Below the pieces are notes generated by a model, which was not told the origin of the DNA, ran no database searches, and was given only the letters and a program-made list of their open reading frames with translations. Below, piece by piece: positions 33,234 to 41,976 of a stretch of DNA of 64,000 nucleotides. Numbering within the stretch: the first letter of the stretch is position 1; the number at the start of each line of letters is the position of its first letter. The translations under genes and the position numbers were made by a program. This DNA comes from CAYOOP01 sp964405685. Its GTDB lineage: Bacteria > Pseudomonadota > Alphaproteobacteria > Rickettsiales > SXRF01. Location: positions 1 through 64,000 of the forward strand of contig CAYOOP010000006.1 in NCBI GenBank assembly GCA_964405685.1, in the 5' to 3' direction.

Positions 33234-35111
33234 ATGCCTCCACGTATTTTCGTCCAAATTGCCTCCTACCGCGACGCCGAGCTGCAGCCGACGCTTGCTG
33301 ACATGTACGCTAAAGCCAGCAACCCCGAGCGCATCTTCGCCGGCATTATCTGGCAAGCCCTGCCGGAAGATGCGGGCTTGCTCAATACCATCCCCTGGGC
33401 CGAGCGCATCCGCCGCGTGGATTACGATGCCCGCGAAAGCAAAGGCGTCTGCTGGGCGCGGCACCAGGCGCGTAAACTTTGGCAGGGTGAAGAATACATT
33501 CTGCAAATTGATAGCCACATGCGGTTTGACCCCGGCTGGGATGAGAAACTCATCAACCAACTTGCCGCGTGCCCTTCTGAAAAAGCGGTGCTCACAGCCT
33601 ACCCCCCGGCCTATACACCGCCGAACGACTGCTCGAAGAGCGAAATCCACGCCATGGTGGCGCTTCAATTTACGCCGCCGGAAGAAATGCCTACCTTCAT
33701 CGGCCAACCGCTCGGCCCGAATAATTCCATCCCCCAACCGCTGCCTACCATGTTCTGTGCTGCCGGTTTTATTTTCGGCACATCCTCACTGATTAAGGAT
33801 CTGCCGTATGATCCCTATCTCTATTTTTACGGCGAAGAAATCACCCTGGCGGTCCGGCTCTGGACGAAGGGATACGACATCTATCACCCCAACGAAAACG
33901 TATTGTATCACTACTATAAAAAAGCCGGGGACCCCACCAACCGCACGCATTGGGCGGATCACGCGCAGTGGGGTGCATTGAACCATCTGTCGGTGGCGCG
34001 CGCGCGGCATTTGCTCGGCATGAATATATCAAATGACCCACAAGTGCTGGCGGAAATAGACACCTACGGGCTCGGCACCGTGCGCAGCTTAGAAGACTAC
34101 GAACGTGCAAGCGGCCTTCACTTCAAAACCCGCATCATTGAAGACAAAGCGAAACGCCGCATGGAGATTCCTATGCAAGGCATGATGCTCACACAAAACA
34201 TGGGCATGGATGACAGCTGGAGAAACTGGACGTATGAAAACCTCGCGCGCGGCTGCGACCCCCGCGAGATCAAGGGCATTTTGCTTCACGCGGGCTTCCC
34301 ACTGCAAGTCATCCAGGGTGTCATGGGCGATCGCTGCCCGCCGGATCACATTCCCGTGCGGGAGGCTGCACCGACGGCAACGGCGGCCGTGTCAGTGAAT
34401 ATGAATGCCTATCTGCATGCGCTGTCCCTGGTAACTCCTGGTGTGGATCACCGCGCGCTGTTTGAAGTGCCGCTGCTGGCACTCGGGCGGCAAAAAGCAA
34501 AAGTAAAACGTTTTGATACGCCCAAACTCCAATTGCTGACGCTGGATGATTTCATGACGAAAGCTGAATGCGTGAAGCTAATCGGCATCATGGAAAAGCA
34601 TCTGCGTCCGTCTACCATCACTTACGGCGCGGCGAGCTACCGCACCAGCAAAACCAGCGATCTTTCACTCCTTAACGACAACTTCGTCAAAGAGATCGAC
34701 CTTCGAATCTCTGAAGTGCTCGGCATCAACCAAATCTATTCCGAAGGCATTCAGGCGCAGAAATATCTGGTGGGCGAAGAGTTCAAAGAACACACCGACT
34801 TTTTCGAGCCGGGCACGGAAGAATTCCGTGAACATGCGAGCGTCCAAGGCAACCGCACCTGGACCTTCATGGTCTATTTGAACGATACGCCCAAAGGCGG
34901 CGGCACCAAATTCGTCAACCTCGGCCACACGTTTTACCCTAAACTAGGCCGCGCCGTAATTTGGAACAGCCTCAACATCGACGGCACGCCCAACCGCGAC
35001 ACGCTCCACTGGGGTCTGCCGGTGGAAGAGGGCGATAAATACATCATTACCAAATGGTTCCGCGAATGGGGCCAGGGCGACATGTTCACTGCAGACCAGT
35101 GGAAACTCTAG
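33234..35111 (+). CDS. Fusion of Skp1-type GlcNAc-transferase and prolyl 4-hydroxylase
   Basis: A 625-residue cytoplasmic protein (no signal or membrane helix) with two enzyme domains. Residues 4-260 match the GlcNAc glycosyltransferase family (PF11397, GT60): FVQIASYRD at 6-14, the metal-binding QIDSHMRF at 91-98 and FYGEEITLAVRLW at 198-210. A helical linker (325-372) follows. Residues 435-612 are a 2-oxoglutarate/Fe(II) prolyl 4-hydroxylase: iron ligands His520-x-Asp522 and His592, and a basic 2OG residue, Lys602, in GDKYIITKWFRE. In Dictyostelium and Toxoplasma, separate enzymes of these two families hydroxylate and then glycosylate one proline of Skp1. The fusion therefore suggests a bifunctional hydroxyproline GlcNAc-transferase; the target is unknown. 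It is a stand-alone gene after rpsU. Confidence 0.88.
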   Translation: MPPRIFVQIASYRDAELQPTLADMYAKASNPERIFAGIIWQALPEDAGLLNTIPWAERIRRVDYDARESKGVCWARHQARKLWQGEEYILQIDSHMRFDPGWDEKLINQLAACPSEKAVLTAYPPAYTPPNDCSKSEIHAMVALQFTPPEEMPTFIGQPLGPNNSIPQPLPTMFCAAGFIFGTSSLIKDLPYDPYLYFYGEEITLAVRLWTKGYDIYHPNENVLYHYYKKAGDPTNRTHWADHAQWGALNHLSVARARHLLGMNISNDPQVLAEIDTYGLGTVRSLEDYERASGLHFKTRIIEDKAKRRMEIPMQGMMLTQNMGMDDSWRNWTYENLARGCDPREIKGILLHAGFPLQVIQGVMGDRCPPDHIPVREAAPTATAAVSVNMNAYLHALSLVTPGVDHRALFEVPLLALGRQKAKVKRFDTPKLQLLTLDDFMTKAECVKLIGIMEKHLRPSTITYGAASYRTSKTSDLSLLNDNFVKEIDLRISEVLGINQIYSEGIQAQKYLVGEEFKEHTDFFEPGTEEFREHASVQGNRTWTFMVYLNDTPKGGGTKFVNLGHTFYPKLGRAVIWNSLNIDGTPNRDTLHWGLPVEEGDKYIITKWFREWGQGDMFTADQWKL

Positions 35112-35196
35112 CGTTTTCAATTGTCACACAATCTTAACTTTGTGGAGACATGAAGCTGTCGTAATGTGGTGCTTCACCATAAGAAGGAGTACAGTT

Positions 35197-35877
35197 ATGT
35201 CAAAGAAAGTACCACTTGCGAGATCGCTGCCAGGAGAGCCGGAGGGCCACAATTTTAAGCGCAGCACGGGAGATGTGTCAGCGGAGATGGTAGATCTAAA
35301 AGAATCCGCCGAATTTGTACGTCGGTACAAAATAGCAGGTAAGTTAAGCTCTAATGATTTAGTGCGTAGTGGCGGGTTTGATCTTACCAGCATAGGGGAC
35401 GCAGGTGAAGTTGTGTGGACGCCGGCGGATAAGGAAAAGCTTAAAGCTGAATTTGGTGTAGATGCTGAGCGCCAACATATCGCTAACCTCTCCAGTCAAG
35501 TAGCGAATCATCTGCGAGAGGATTTGTGGGAGGCCATACGTTTTGTGGATTCGACATCAGAGCCGGAGTTGTTTAGCGAGCCTGTGTATACACAGGTCAT
35601 AAAGCATTTGGAAGTTTTAGGAAGAGTGTTATCGACAATCGTACAGACGGCCGATGAAGAAGACAAAGAAATGGCGATGCGTCATTTGCAAACAGTCGCG
35701 TCGTTTGTCGAGTCTATAGAAGACAGGTCCCGCGATTTGAGTTTTAGTGATGACGCGCCACATAGTTCTCACCGCCCAGGCATTGCAACAAACGACCGAG
35801 ACGACCAGAAACGTTTGAGATGGGCTAGTCGTATGCCCATTTCTAGTCATTCACAAACAAAAACGCCGGGTTTTTAA
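35197..35877 (+). CDS. Hypothetical protein (226 aa)
   Basis: A soluble protein with no family that I recognise. It starts MSKKVPLARSLPGEPEG after a good AAGGAG (35184-35189). The middle is helical and acidic; the tail is basic and Ser-rich. There is no signal peptide. The stop codon lies in the loop of the terminator at 35859-35890, so the gene and its terminator are closely fitted. It sits alone between the glycosyltransferase-hydroxylase and the YdcH-like gene, and its composition is lower in GC than either. Confidence 0.6.
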   Translation: MSKKVPLARSLPGEPEGHNFKRSTGDVSAEMVDLKESAEFVRRYKIAGKLSSNDLVRSGGFDLTSIGDAGEVVWTPADKEKLKAEFGVDAERQHIANLSSQVANHLREDLWEAIRFVDSTSEPELFSEPVYTQVIKHLEVLGRVLSTIVQTADEEDKEMAMRHLQTVASFVESIEDRSRDLSFSDDAPHSSHRPGIATNDRDDQKRLRWASRMPISSHSQTKTPGF

Positions 35878-35890
35878 GCCCGGCGTTTTT
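35859..35890 (+). terminator. Terminator overlapping the stop codon
   Basis: AAAACGCCGGG-loop-CCCGGCGTTTTT is an eight-base G/C stem extended by A/T pairs, with a U run. The TAA stop of the gene at 35197 is inside the loop. It can act on both strands, so it may also end the YdcH-like gene. Confidence 0.9.
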
Positions 35891-35913
35891 CGTGGTGTTA
35901 TTTCAATCTACGC

Positions 35914-36102
35914 TTACGACGCTTCCGCGTGGTTCAGGCGCTCATAGCAGCTCTGCATCTCTTCTTTCAATTTTAAATTCTGTTTTTTCAAATCATGGAT
36001 CAGGTTGAAGTTCGGAGCCGGGTGGCGCATTTCTTCAGCGATTTGTGCTTTGATGTTTGCGCGTTTATCAGCAACTGCTTGTAGATGAGTTTCAACAGAC
36101 AT
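35914..36102 (-). CDS. YdcH/DUF465 family protein
   Basis: A 62-residue coiled-coil protein of the DUF465/YdcH type: SVETHLQAVADKRANIKAQI, then HPAPNFNLIHDLKKQNLKLKEEM. Function is unknown; such proteins are abundant and often near stationary-phase genes. The start at 36102 follows GGAGA; an earlier in-frame start would add 36 hydrophobic residues that do not match the family. It is transcribed away from dps. Confidence 0.85.
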   Translation of the reverse strand: MSVETHLQAVADKRANIKAQIAEEMRHPAPNFNLIHDLKKQNLKLKEEMQSCYERLNHAEAS

Positions 36103-36252
36103 TAGATTCTCCCATGTTAGAAGTGCTATTACGTTAGAAACGAATGGCGTCTTTACATCGAGTGACGTCATAATGATTATAGGTAAAACCAGCCTCGGCT
36201 TCAATACCAAAAACTGTCAAGAAAATTATATTTTTCAATGCTTTTTTAGATA

Positions 36253-36281
36253 TTGACGCCCAAATTATCGAGGCATATCAT
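36253..36281 (+). promoter_or_regulatory. Sigma70-like promoter for dps
   Basis: TTGACG (36253-36258), 17-base spacer, TATCAT (36276-36281), 21 bases before the dps ATG. Confidence 0.6.
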
Positions 36282-36302
36282 GGCCCTAGAAAGAGAGTAA
36301 AT

Positions 36303-36800
36303 ATGCGTAAAATTGTACCTATCGAACCCAAGCAAGGTTTGCGTAAAAATGCACACAGCTTATCAGAAAAAATCCGTTCCCAAAGCGTTGTGGTGCTTTT
36401 ACCGCTGCTTGCTACCCATACGGATCTCTACCTGCAGCTGAAACAAGCGCACTGGAACGTCAAGGGGCCGGACTTCATCGCCCTGCACGAATTGTTGGAT
36501 CAGGTGGCCACCCTGGTCAATGGATTCACGGATGAACTCGCCGAACGTATCGTCCAACTGGGCGGCAGCGCACCTGCTGGCATTAAGGGCAGTGAGCTAA
36601 AACCCGTGCCGGTCACCTCCAGCGCCGAGGGCAATCTAAAAGCGGCCACGTCTGCACTTTCCGTTGCCACCAAAGAACTTTATGACGCTATTTCCCAAAC
36701 CTCCAATTTCGGGGATGACGTCACGGCAGATATTTGCACGCGCATTGCTGGTGAGCTTGATAAGCAGTTGTGGTTCATCGAATCCCACTTGTCTAAATAG
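36303..36800 (+). CDS. dps: Dps-family DNA-protecting ferritin
   Basis: A 165-residue mini-ferritin that stores iron and protects DNA from peroxide. The inter-subunit ferroxidase ligands are all present: His50 and His62, Asp66, Asp77 and Glu81, in AHWNVKGPDFIALHELLDQV and FTDELAERI. A short basic N-terminus (RKIVPIEPKQGLRKNAH) could bind DNA. The next gene, a flavoprotein, begins four bases later, which suggests a small stress-response operon continuing to the PAS protein. Confidence 0.95.
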   Translation: MRKIVPIEPKQGLRKNAHSLSEKIRSQSVVVLLPLLATHTDLYLQLKQAHWNVKGPDFIALHELLDQVATLVNGFTDELAERIVQLGGSAPAGIKGSELKPVPVTSSAEGNLKAATSALSVATKELYDAISQTSNFGDDVTADICTRIAGELDKQLWFIESHLSK

Positions 36801-36804
36801 CCTG

Positions 36805-37389
36805 ATGACCATAGCGATTGCGATTGTCTACCATAGCGGCTACGGGCACACCGCGCGCGTTGCCGACTATGTGGCAGAAGGCGCGAAAAGTGTTGCCGGA
36901 ACGCAGGTTGCCGTTATCAACGTGGATGAAATGAGCGATGCCCATTGGGCTACGCTCGACGCTGCTGAGGGCATCATCTTCGGCGCGCCAACCTATATGG
37001 GAGGTGTCTCTGGAGAATTTAAAATGTTTATCGACGCGGCTTCCAAGCGTTGGCAAAAGCAAGCGTGGAAAGATAAAATCGCCGCCGGTTTCACCAACTC
37101 CGGTTCCTACAGCGGTGATAAGCTAAACGCGTTGTTTCAGCTTGCAGTCAATGCGTTGCAACACGGGATGATTTGGGTCGGCACCGGCCTCATGCCGCCT
37201 GGTAACAAGGCGATGGAGGAGCTGCCCAGCGATCAGATCAACCGCTTTGGTAGCTCGTTTGGTTTAATGACGCAGTCGGGTAATGCGGTGCCCGAGCATG
37301 CGACGCCTGCCGGCGATTTGGAAACCGCCAGGCTTTTTGGCGCGCGCGTCGCCGCCATCACCGCGCAATTTGTAAGGGGCAGGGGCTAA
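36805..37389 (+). CDS. WrbA/flavodoxin-like NAD(P)H-dependent oxidoreductase
   Basis: A 194-residue flavodoxin-fold protein: IAIVYHSGYGHTARVADYV is the FMN phosphate loop, GAPTYMGGVSGEFKMFID the second FMN-binding loop, and GMIWVGTG the third. It resembles the NADPH-dependent FMN reductase/WrbA quinone reductase group, which lowers oxidative stress by two-electron reduction. Position right after dps supports an oxidative-stress role. The start follows the dps stop by four bases. Confidence 0.87.
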   Translation: MTIAIAIVYHSGYGHTARVADYVAEGAKSVAGTQVAVINVDEMSDAHWATLDAAEGIIFGAPTYMGGVSGEFKMFIDAASKRWQKQAWKDKIAAGFTNSGSYSGDKLNALFQLAVNALQHGMIWVGTGLMPPGNKAMEELPSDQINRFGSSFGLMTQSGNAVPEHATPAGDLETARLFGARVAAITAQFVRGRG

Positions 37390-37823
37390 TGGATCAGCGC
37401 CTTACCGACCGGCTTACCAAATACTGGAACCAGCTGCGCGGAGCGGAGAGTTTGCCTCCCATTGGCCGTTTGAACCCCGACCGCGTCTACGACCTCTGGC
37501 CCAATTGTATGATGGTGCAAGTCGTCACCGTGCACGCCGGCACCCATACCTATTCCTACGAATACGTCGGCCCCGCGCTGCAATCCATGTACGGCAAGGA
37601 TATGACCGGCCAAATCGGCAGCGGCAAACTCCGCGATTTGCCGGGCTGGCAAATGCTCAAGAAAGTGGATGAAGTAGTAGTGACACCCAGCGTGGTGATC
37701 GAAGAAGGCCAGTTCATCAACGAAAAAAGCCGCATCGTCAAATTCCGTGCCTGCCTGCTACCTTTTGGGAAAAACGGCAAGGTAACCCATGTGGTGGTGG
37801 GGATGTCGTACCGCGAGTTTTAA
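37389..37823 (+). CDS. PAS_5 domain protein
   Basis: A 144-residue protein matching the alphaproteobacterial PAS_5 family (PF07310): LTKYWNQLRGAESLPPIGRLNP at the start and the PAS-like core VHAGTHTYSYEYVGPALQSMYG. These are single-domain proteins with no output domain, of unknown ligand. The start codon overlaps the previous stop by one base, so it is co-transcribed with dps and the flavoprotein. Confidence 0.82.
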   Translation: MDQRLTDRLTKYWNQLRGAESLPPIGRLNPDRVYDLWPNCMMVQVVTVHAGTHTYSYEYVGPALQSMYGKDMTGQIGSGKLRDLPGWQMLKKVDEVVVTPSVVIEEGQFINEKSRIVKFRACLLPFGKNGKVTHVVVGMSYREF

Positions 37824-37869
37824 GCCTTTCCCGTTGACTTTTGGCCCTATTTCCTCAACACTCTCGCCC

Positions 37870-39030
37870 ATGAAAATCGAAACCAAACTCGCGCATACAG
37901 GCATGGCACCGGAAGGTTACGGCGGGGTGGTGAACTTACCACCGCACCGCGCCTCTACCATTTTGTTCGACACGCTGGAAGATTTTGAAAAAGCCGATCG
38001 CGGCGAATGGCCATTGCCGTCTTACGGCCGCTACGGCACACCGTCGACACTCACACTCGAATCCACCCTCGCGGAACTTGACGGTGCGGACCATTCCATT
38101 GTGCTCGCCTCCGGCATGGCGGCAATTGCCGTTGCGATTATTGCGTTTGTCGAAAGCGGTGATCATATTTTAATGGTGGACACTGCCTACGGCCCGACGC
38201 GCCGTTTCTGCGATCAGAAACTGAAAAAACTCGGCGTCGACGTCACGTATTACGACCCAACAATTGGCGCGAGCATCAAAGCGCTTATGAAGCCCAACAC
38301 CAAGTTGGTGTATTGCGAAAGCCCCGGTTCGCTCACCCTTGAAATGCAGGATATTCCGGCGATTGCTGAAGTAGCACATGCTGCGGGCGCGATTGTGGTT
38401 GCCGATTGCACCTGGGCCACGCCGCTTTATTTCCGGGCCTTTGAAAAGGGTGTGGATGTGGTGATGCACTCGGCCACCAAATACATCTCCGGCCATTCCG
38501 ATCTGGTGATGGGCGTGCTTTCCTGCAAAGCCAAGCACTACAAACAATTGCTCTACACCTACCGCAATTTCGGTGCATCTCCCTCGGCCGATAGTTGCTA
38601 TCTTGCGATGCGCGGGCTTAAAACCATGGTGGTGCGCATGGAACGCCAAATGCAAAATGCGCTGCAAGTGGCGCAGTGGTTGAAGGCTCGGCCGGAAGTT
38701 GAGAAAGTGCTTTGCCCGATGCTGCCGGATGATCCGGGTTACGCGCTGTGGAAGCGTGATATGACCGGCGGGGCGAGTTTGTTTTCTGTGCTTCTCAAAC
38801 CCTACACCCACGCGCAAATGGCGCGGATGATTGATGATCTCGAACTCTTCGGCCTCGGCTATAGCTGGGGTGGGTTTGAAAGCCTGGTGATCACCTTTGA
38901 CGCCGCACGTTCGCGTACGGCAACCGAGTGGAAACATAAAGGCGTCAACCTACGCTTGCACATTGGTTTAGAACACCCAGATGATTTAATCGCCGATCTC
39001 AAAGCCGGGTTTGCAAGGCTCGAGAAATAA
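37870..39030 (+). CDS. metC: Cystathionine beta-lyase-like PLP enzyme
   Basis: A 386-residue fold-type I Cys/Met-metabolism PLP enzyme. The PLP lysine is in HSATKYISGHSD, with the phosphate-binding ASGMAAIA earlier and SWGGFESLV near the C-terminus, the latter typical of the MetC beta-lyase branch. It should split cystathionine to homocysteine, pyruvate and ammonia; some relatives act as cysteine desulfhydrases. The start MKIETKLAHTG is the usual one. It overlaps the next gene by one base. Confidence 0.9.
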   Translation: MKIETKLAHTGMAPEGYGGVVNLPPHRASTILFDTLEDFEKADRGEWPLPSYGRYGTPSTLTLESTLAELDGADHSIVLASGMAAIAVAIIAFVESGDHILMVDTAYGPTRRFCDQKLKKLGVDVTYYDPTIGASIKALMKPNTKLVYCESPGSLTLEMQDIPAIAEVAHAAGAIVVADCTWATPLYFRAFEKGVDVVMHSATKYISGHSDLVMGVLSCKAKHYKQLLYTYRNFGASPSADSCYLAMRGLKTMVVRMERQMQNALQVAQWLKARPEVEKVLCPMLPDDPGYALWKRDMTGGASLFSVLLKPYTHAQMARMIDDLELFGLGYSWGGFESLVITFDAARSRTATEWKHKGVNLRLHIGLEHPDDLIADLKAGFARLEK

Positions 39031-40718
39031 TGGATTTATCCTCCCGCCGCGTCTTGCTTCTCTTCTCTCTTATGGCTGCGGCACTCAACATTTTCCCCTT
39101 TCTCCTCACCATCCCCGCCGGCGATGCGGTGATGAACTATTCACAAATTGAATGTTTCTCCAAACACATCTGGCAAGGGTTGTTCTACCCCCGCTGGTGT
39201 ATGAATTCCAACGGCGGCATGGGTTCCCCCGCGCCGATTTTTTATTTCCCGATCCCCTTTTATATTGCCGGTCTTTTCTATCCACTGCACCATTTCGGCA
39301 TCACGTTTCCTGAGCAATATTTGATTGCCATTTTCTTCGCCAATGCGGTTGCTTTCGCGGCGTGCGTGGCCTGGCTGCGCGGTATTTCCATACGCACGGA
39401 AATTGCCTATTTATGCGCGTTCATTTTCCTGCTTTTCAACTACCGCACCGAATTGCTTACCCGCGGTTCCTATGCGGAATATTGGTGCCTATCATTCTTG
39501 CCACTACTATTTTTGTACACGCGAAAACTTTGCGAACAACCGCAACAACATTGGACCACGCTCGCGCTTATCATTGCCTGGTGCCTCTATTGCCATGCCC
39601 CGGTCACCTTCCTCGCGCTGATGGGCAGCGGTTTATTCATTGTGCTCTACAGCCGCTTTAACCTGCGCGTTGTGGGCTGGTTTACCGTTTCATGCCTACT
39701 TGCGGGCATGTTGAGCCTGCCGCATTACCTACCCGTGCGTCAGCTGCTACCCACCTTAAGCGATACCATCGGCGGCGCTTCCTATTGGCAGACGAGTTGG
39801 GTGAACAGCTTCGTCGATGATATTCCTCTAAACGGCGAACACGGCTGGGCGGTGATTGGTTTTGGTGTTGCGATGCTCGCAAGCTTGTGTGTGGGCGGTG
39901 CATTTCTAGCCAAACGTGGCGCTATTCCTAATGCCGCCCATCGGCAAGAAGCGCAAAGCTGGTTGATCATTATGGTCTTTGCTACGGTGATGATGTTTTC
40001 AGTGAGCGCACCCGCCTGGTGGCCAATTGAATTGCTATCGGGCATCCATACCCCTTGGCGCATGCCCTCGCTCATTATGCTCGCAACCACGTGCCTGCTT
40101 GCCATTATGATGCAACACGTCTGGCAAACCCGCCGCACCAAAACGGGGGATGCCGTGGTGCTTGTCCTGTTTTTCATCATCAGCAGCCTGTTTTACTATG
40201 GCGGCGTTAGCCCGGACTCCGTCGAGCTGCATAAACGCCATATCAAAGAACAACCCATCTTTGCCTTCTTCAATACGCGTGAAACCGATAGCCGCTTCGC
40301 CGATTACCGCAGCGGCTACGAACCGTTCTTCCGCGATTTCGTCGATCGTCCCAACCGCAAACCGGTGGAATGGCTGCAGGGTGCGGGAGAGGTGAAACTA
40401 GAAGCATGGAATGAAAAAGGCATGGTCTTCTCCGGTGTTGCGAAAAAACCAGGCACGCTTCGCATCGAGCATTTTTACTACCCCATCTGGCAGGCGCAAC
40501 TCAATGGTAAACCCGTCACCATAGAACCAGAGCCCATCACCGGGCGTATGTTAGTGAAGATTCCAACCGGCGCTTTCACGCTCTCGTTCACCCAGCACTA
40601 TTGGGCCATAGTGACGCCGCTATTGCATAGGGTGTCGATGGTTAGTTTACTAAGTGGTATCACCATTATTGGTGTCGGTTTGCTACGTTGTCGTCGTATT
40701 GTCACAAAACTGTCATAA
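39030..40718 (+). CDS. Polytopic membrane protein, PTPS-related/GT-C-like
   Basis: A 562-residue protein with about ten membrane helices and a C-terminal beta-rich soluble domain (about 440-530). It resembles the membrane proteins with a 6-pyruvoyl-tetrahydropterin synthase-related domain (PF10131) and YfhO-like GT-C glycosyltransferases. The first extracytoplasmic loop has GDAVMNYSQIE, with an acidic residue where GT-C enzymes have theirs. The likely role is sugar transfer from a lipid donor in the periplasm; not proven. It overlaps metC by one base, and its stop lies within the first Pho box-like repeat. Confidence 0.75.
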   Translation: MDLSSRRVLLLFSLMAAALNIFPFLLTIPAGDAVMNYSQIECFSKHIWQGLFYPRWCMNSNGGMGSPAPIFYFPIPFYIAGLFYPLHHFGITFPEQYLIAIFFANAVAFAACVAWLRGISIRTEIAYLCAFIFLLFNYRTELLTRGSYAEYWCLSFLPLLFLYTRKLCEQPQQHWTTLALIIAWCLYCHAPVTFLALMGSGLFIVLYSRFNLRVVGWFTVSCLLAGMLSLPHYLPVRQLLPTLSDTIGGASYWQTSWVNSFVDDIPLNGEHGWAVIGFGVAMLASLCVGGAFLAKRGAIPNAAHRQEAQSWLIIMVFATVMMFSVSAPAWWPIELLSGIHTPWRMPSLIMLATTCLLAIMMQHVWQTRRTKTGDAVVLVLFFIISSLFYYGGVSPDSVELHKRHIKEQPIFAFFNTRETDSRFADYRSGYEPFFRDFVDRPNRKPVEWLQGAGEVKLEAWNEKGMVFSGVAKKPGTLRIEHFYYPIWQAQLNGKPVTIEPEPITGRMLVKIPTGAFTLSFTQHYWAIVTPLLHRVSMVSLLSGITIIGVGLLRCRRIVTKLS

Positions 40719-40754
40719 GCCTGTCACAAAACTGTCATACTTGCGTGATACAAT
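40700..40754 (+). promoter_or_regulatory. Tandem Pho boxes and -10 element
   Basis: TGTCACAAAACTGTCATA occurs at 40700-40717 and again at 40722-40739, 22 bases apart. Each copy matches the PhoB-box consensus of two CTGTCA half-sites separated by five A/T-rich bases. TACAAT (40749-40754) lies about ten bases after the second box, the usual place for a PhoB-activated promoter that lacks a -35 box. Confidence 0.78.
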
Positions 40755-40780
40755 GAGCCATCACCTAAAAGGAGGTGTTT

Positions 40781-41023
40781 ATGGGTAATACGCATTGTAG
40801 TAAATCACGTTTCAATTATTGCAAATGGGCAAAAACGCTAGTGGCTATTCCGGCCCTGCCTATCATTGGCTATACGGCAGCCAGCTTCTTTCATACGGCT
40901 CCGCTACAAATACTCGCTGCGGGCATTGCAATCACGCTTGCGGTATACGGCGCCATTTGGTTGGATAAAGTTCCCGCACTGCAGAAGAAATTCACTGCCT
41001 GTGGCTGCACTAAGAAAGACTAA
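40781..41023 (+). CDS. Small Cys-containing membrane protein, predicted PhoB target
   Basis: An 80-residue protein with two membrane helices (about 18-35 and 42-60) and short polar ends carrying cysteines (C6 and C14 near the N-terminus; ACGC near the C-terminus). No family is recognised. The ATG at 40781 has AAAAGGAGGT just upstream, an unusually strong ribosome site. Two Pho boxes and a -10 element precede it, so expression under phosphate starvation is predicted. It converges with the aldolase gene, overlapping it by four bases. Confidence 0.72.
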   Translation: MGNTHCSKSRFNYCKWAKTLVAIPALPIIGYTAASFFHTAPLQILAAGIAITLAVYGAIWLDKVPALQKKFTACGCTKKD

Positions 41024-41943
41024 AGCTCGCCCTTGTAAATACGGATCAAATCATCCAGCAGTTTCAGCGCCTCGGCTTTAGGGCGTTGGAAGGTGTTGCG
41101 GCCGATGATGGAACCGTTGCCGCCGCCATCGCGGATGGCGCGGGCTTCGTTTAAAATATCGTCTGTACTTTTTGTTGCACCGCCCGAAAACACTACAACG
41201 CGTTTGCCGGCGAAGCAGGCGTCCGTCACGTGTTTGATGCGCGCCGCCATAGTGCTGATATCAATCTTCTCAGCCTCATAGACTTTCTTCGCTTCCGCTT
41301 GTTCCAGGAAATCGGTCGGCGGCTTCACTTTAATAATGTGTGCGCCCATGAGTGCGGCAATGTGCGCGGCATAGGCGCAAACGTCCATCGCCGTTTCGCC
41401 GTCTTTGCTGATGTTTGCTCCGCGTGGGTACGACCAGATGACGACGGCAAGCCCGGCGTCCTTCGCTTCTTCCGCCAGCGCGCGCACTTCTTCCATCATC
41501 GCGAAGGCCTGGTGAGAACCGGGGTAAATCGTAAACCCAACCGCCGCACACCCCAAGCGCAACGCATCATCGACCGATGCCGTAATCGCCTGATCGGGTG
41601 CAGCGTCTTTCGGCGCGAGTGAATTGGCGCTGTTCATTTTTAGAATGGTCGGAATTTTTCCGGCAAAGGTTTTCGCGCCAGCTTCCAACATGCCCAGCGG
41701 TGCCGCATAAGCTGAAAGCCCGGCGTCGATTGCGAGCTGATAATGATAATGCGGGTCATAGGCCGCAGGGTTTTTGGCGAAGCTACGGGCAGGGCCGTGT
41801 TCGAACCCCTGGTCTACGGGTAAAATCACCAGCTTGCCGGTGCCGCCCAGTTTGCCGTGCATCAAAATGCTGGCGAGGCTTTTTTTTGTTCCGGGGTTGT
41901 CGCTTTCGTAAGCGGAGAGGATTTTTTTAACCGTAGGCGTCAT
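41020..41943 (-). CDS. fbaB: Class I fructose-bisphosphate aldolase (DhnA type)
   Basis: A 307-residue archaeal/DhnA-type class I aldolase that splits fructose-1,6-bisphosphate in glycolysis and gluconeogenesis. Signatures: LVILPVDQGFEHGPARSF, the Schiff-base Lys in AHIIKVKPP and the phosphate-binding VVFSGGATKS. The length is normal. It links functionally with tpiA at 46171. A 107-residue unknown gene lies 33 bases upstream on the same strand. Confidence 0.95.
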   Translation of the reverse strand: MTPTVKKILSAYESDNPGTKKSLASILMHGKLGGTGKLVILPVDQGFEHGPARSFAKNPAAYDPHYHYQLAIDAGLSAYAAPLGMLEAGAKTFAGKIPTILKMNSANSLAPKDAAPDQAITASVDDALRLGCAAVGFTIYPGSHQAFAMMEEVRALAEEAKDAGLAVVIWSYPRGANISKDGETAMDVCAYAAHIAALMGAHIIKVKPPTDFLEQAEAKKVYEAEKIDISTMAARIKHVTDACFAGKRVVVFSGGATKSTDDILNEARAIRDGGGNGSIIGRNTFQRPKAEALKLLDDLIRIYKGEL

Positions 41944-41976
41944 TGCGTCAATTCCTTATACAGTGTTGCACCATGC

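Noticed and set aside
38170..38937. Long His/Arg-rich frame on the - strand
   Set aside because: Complete overlap with the PLP-dependent lyase gene and no recognisable domain.
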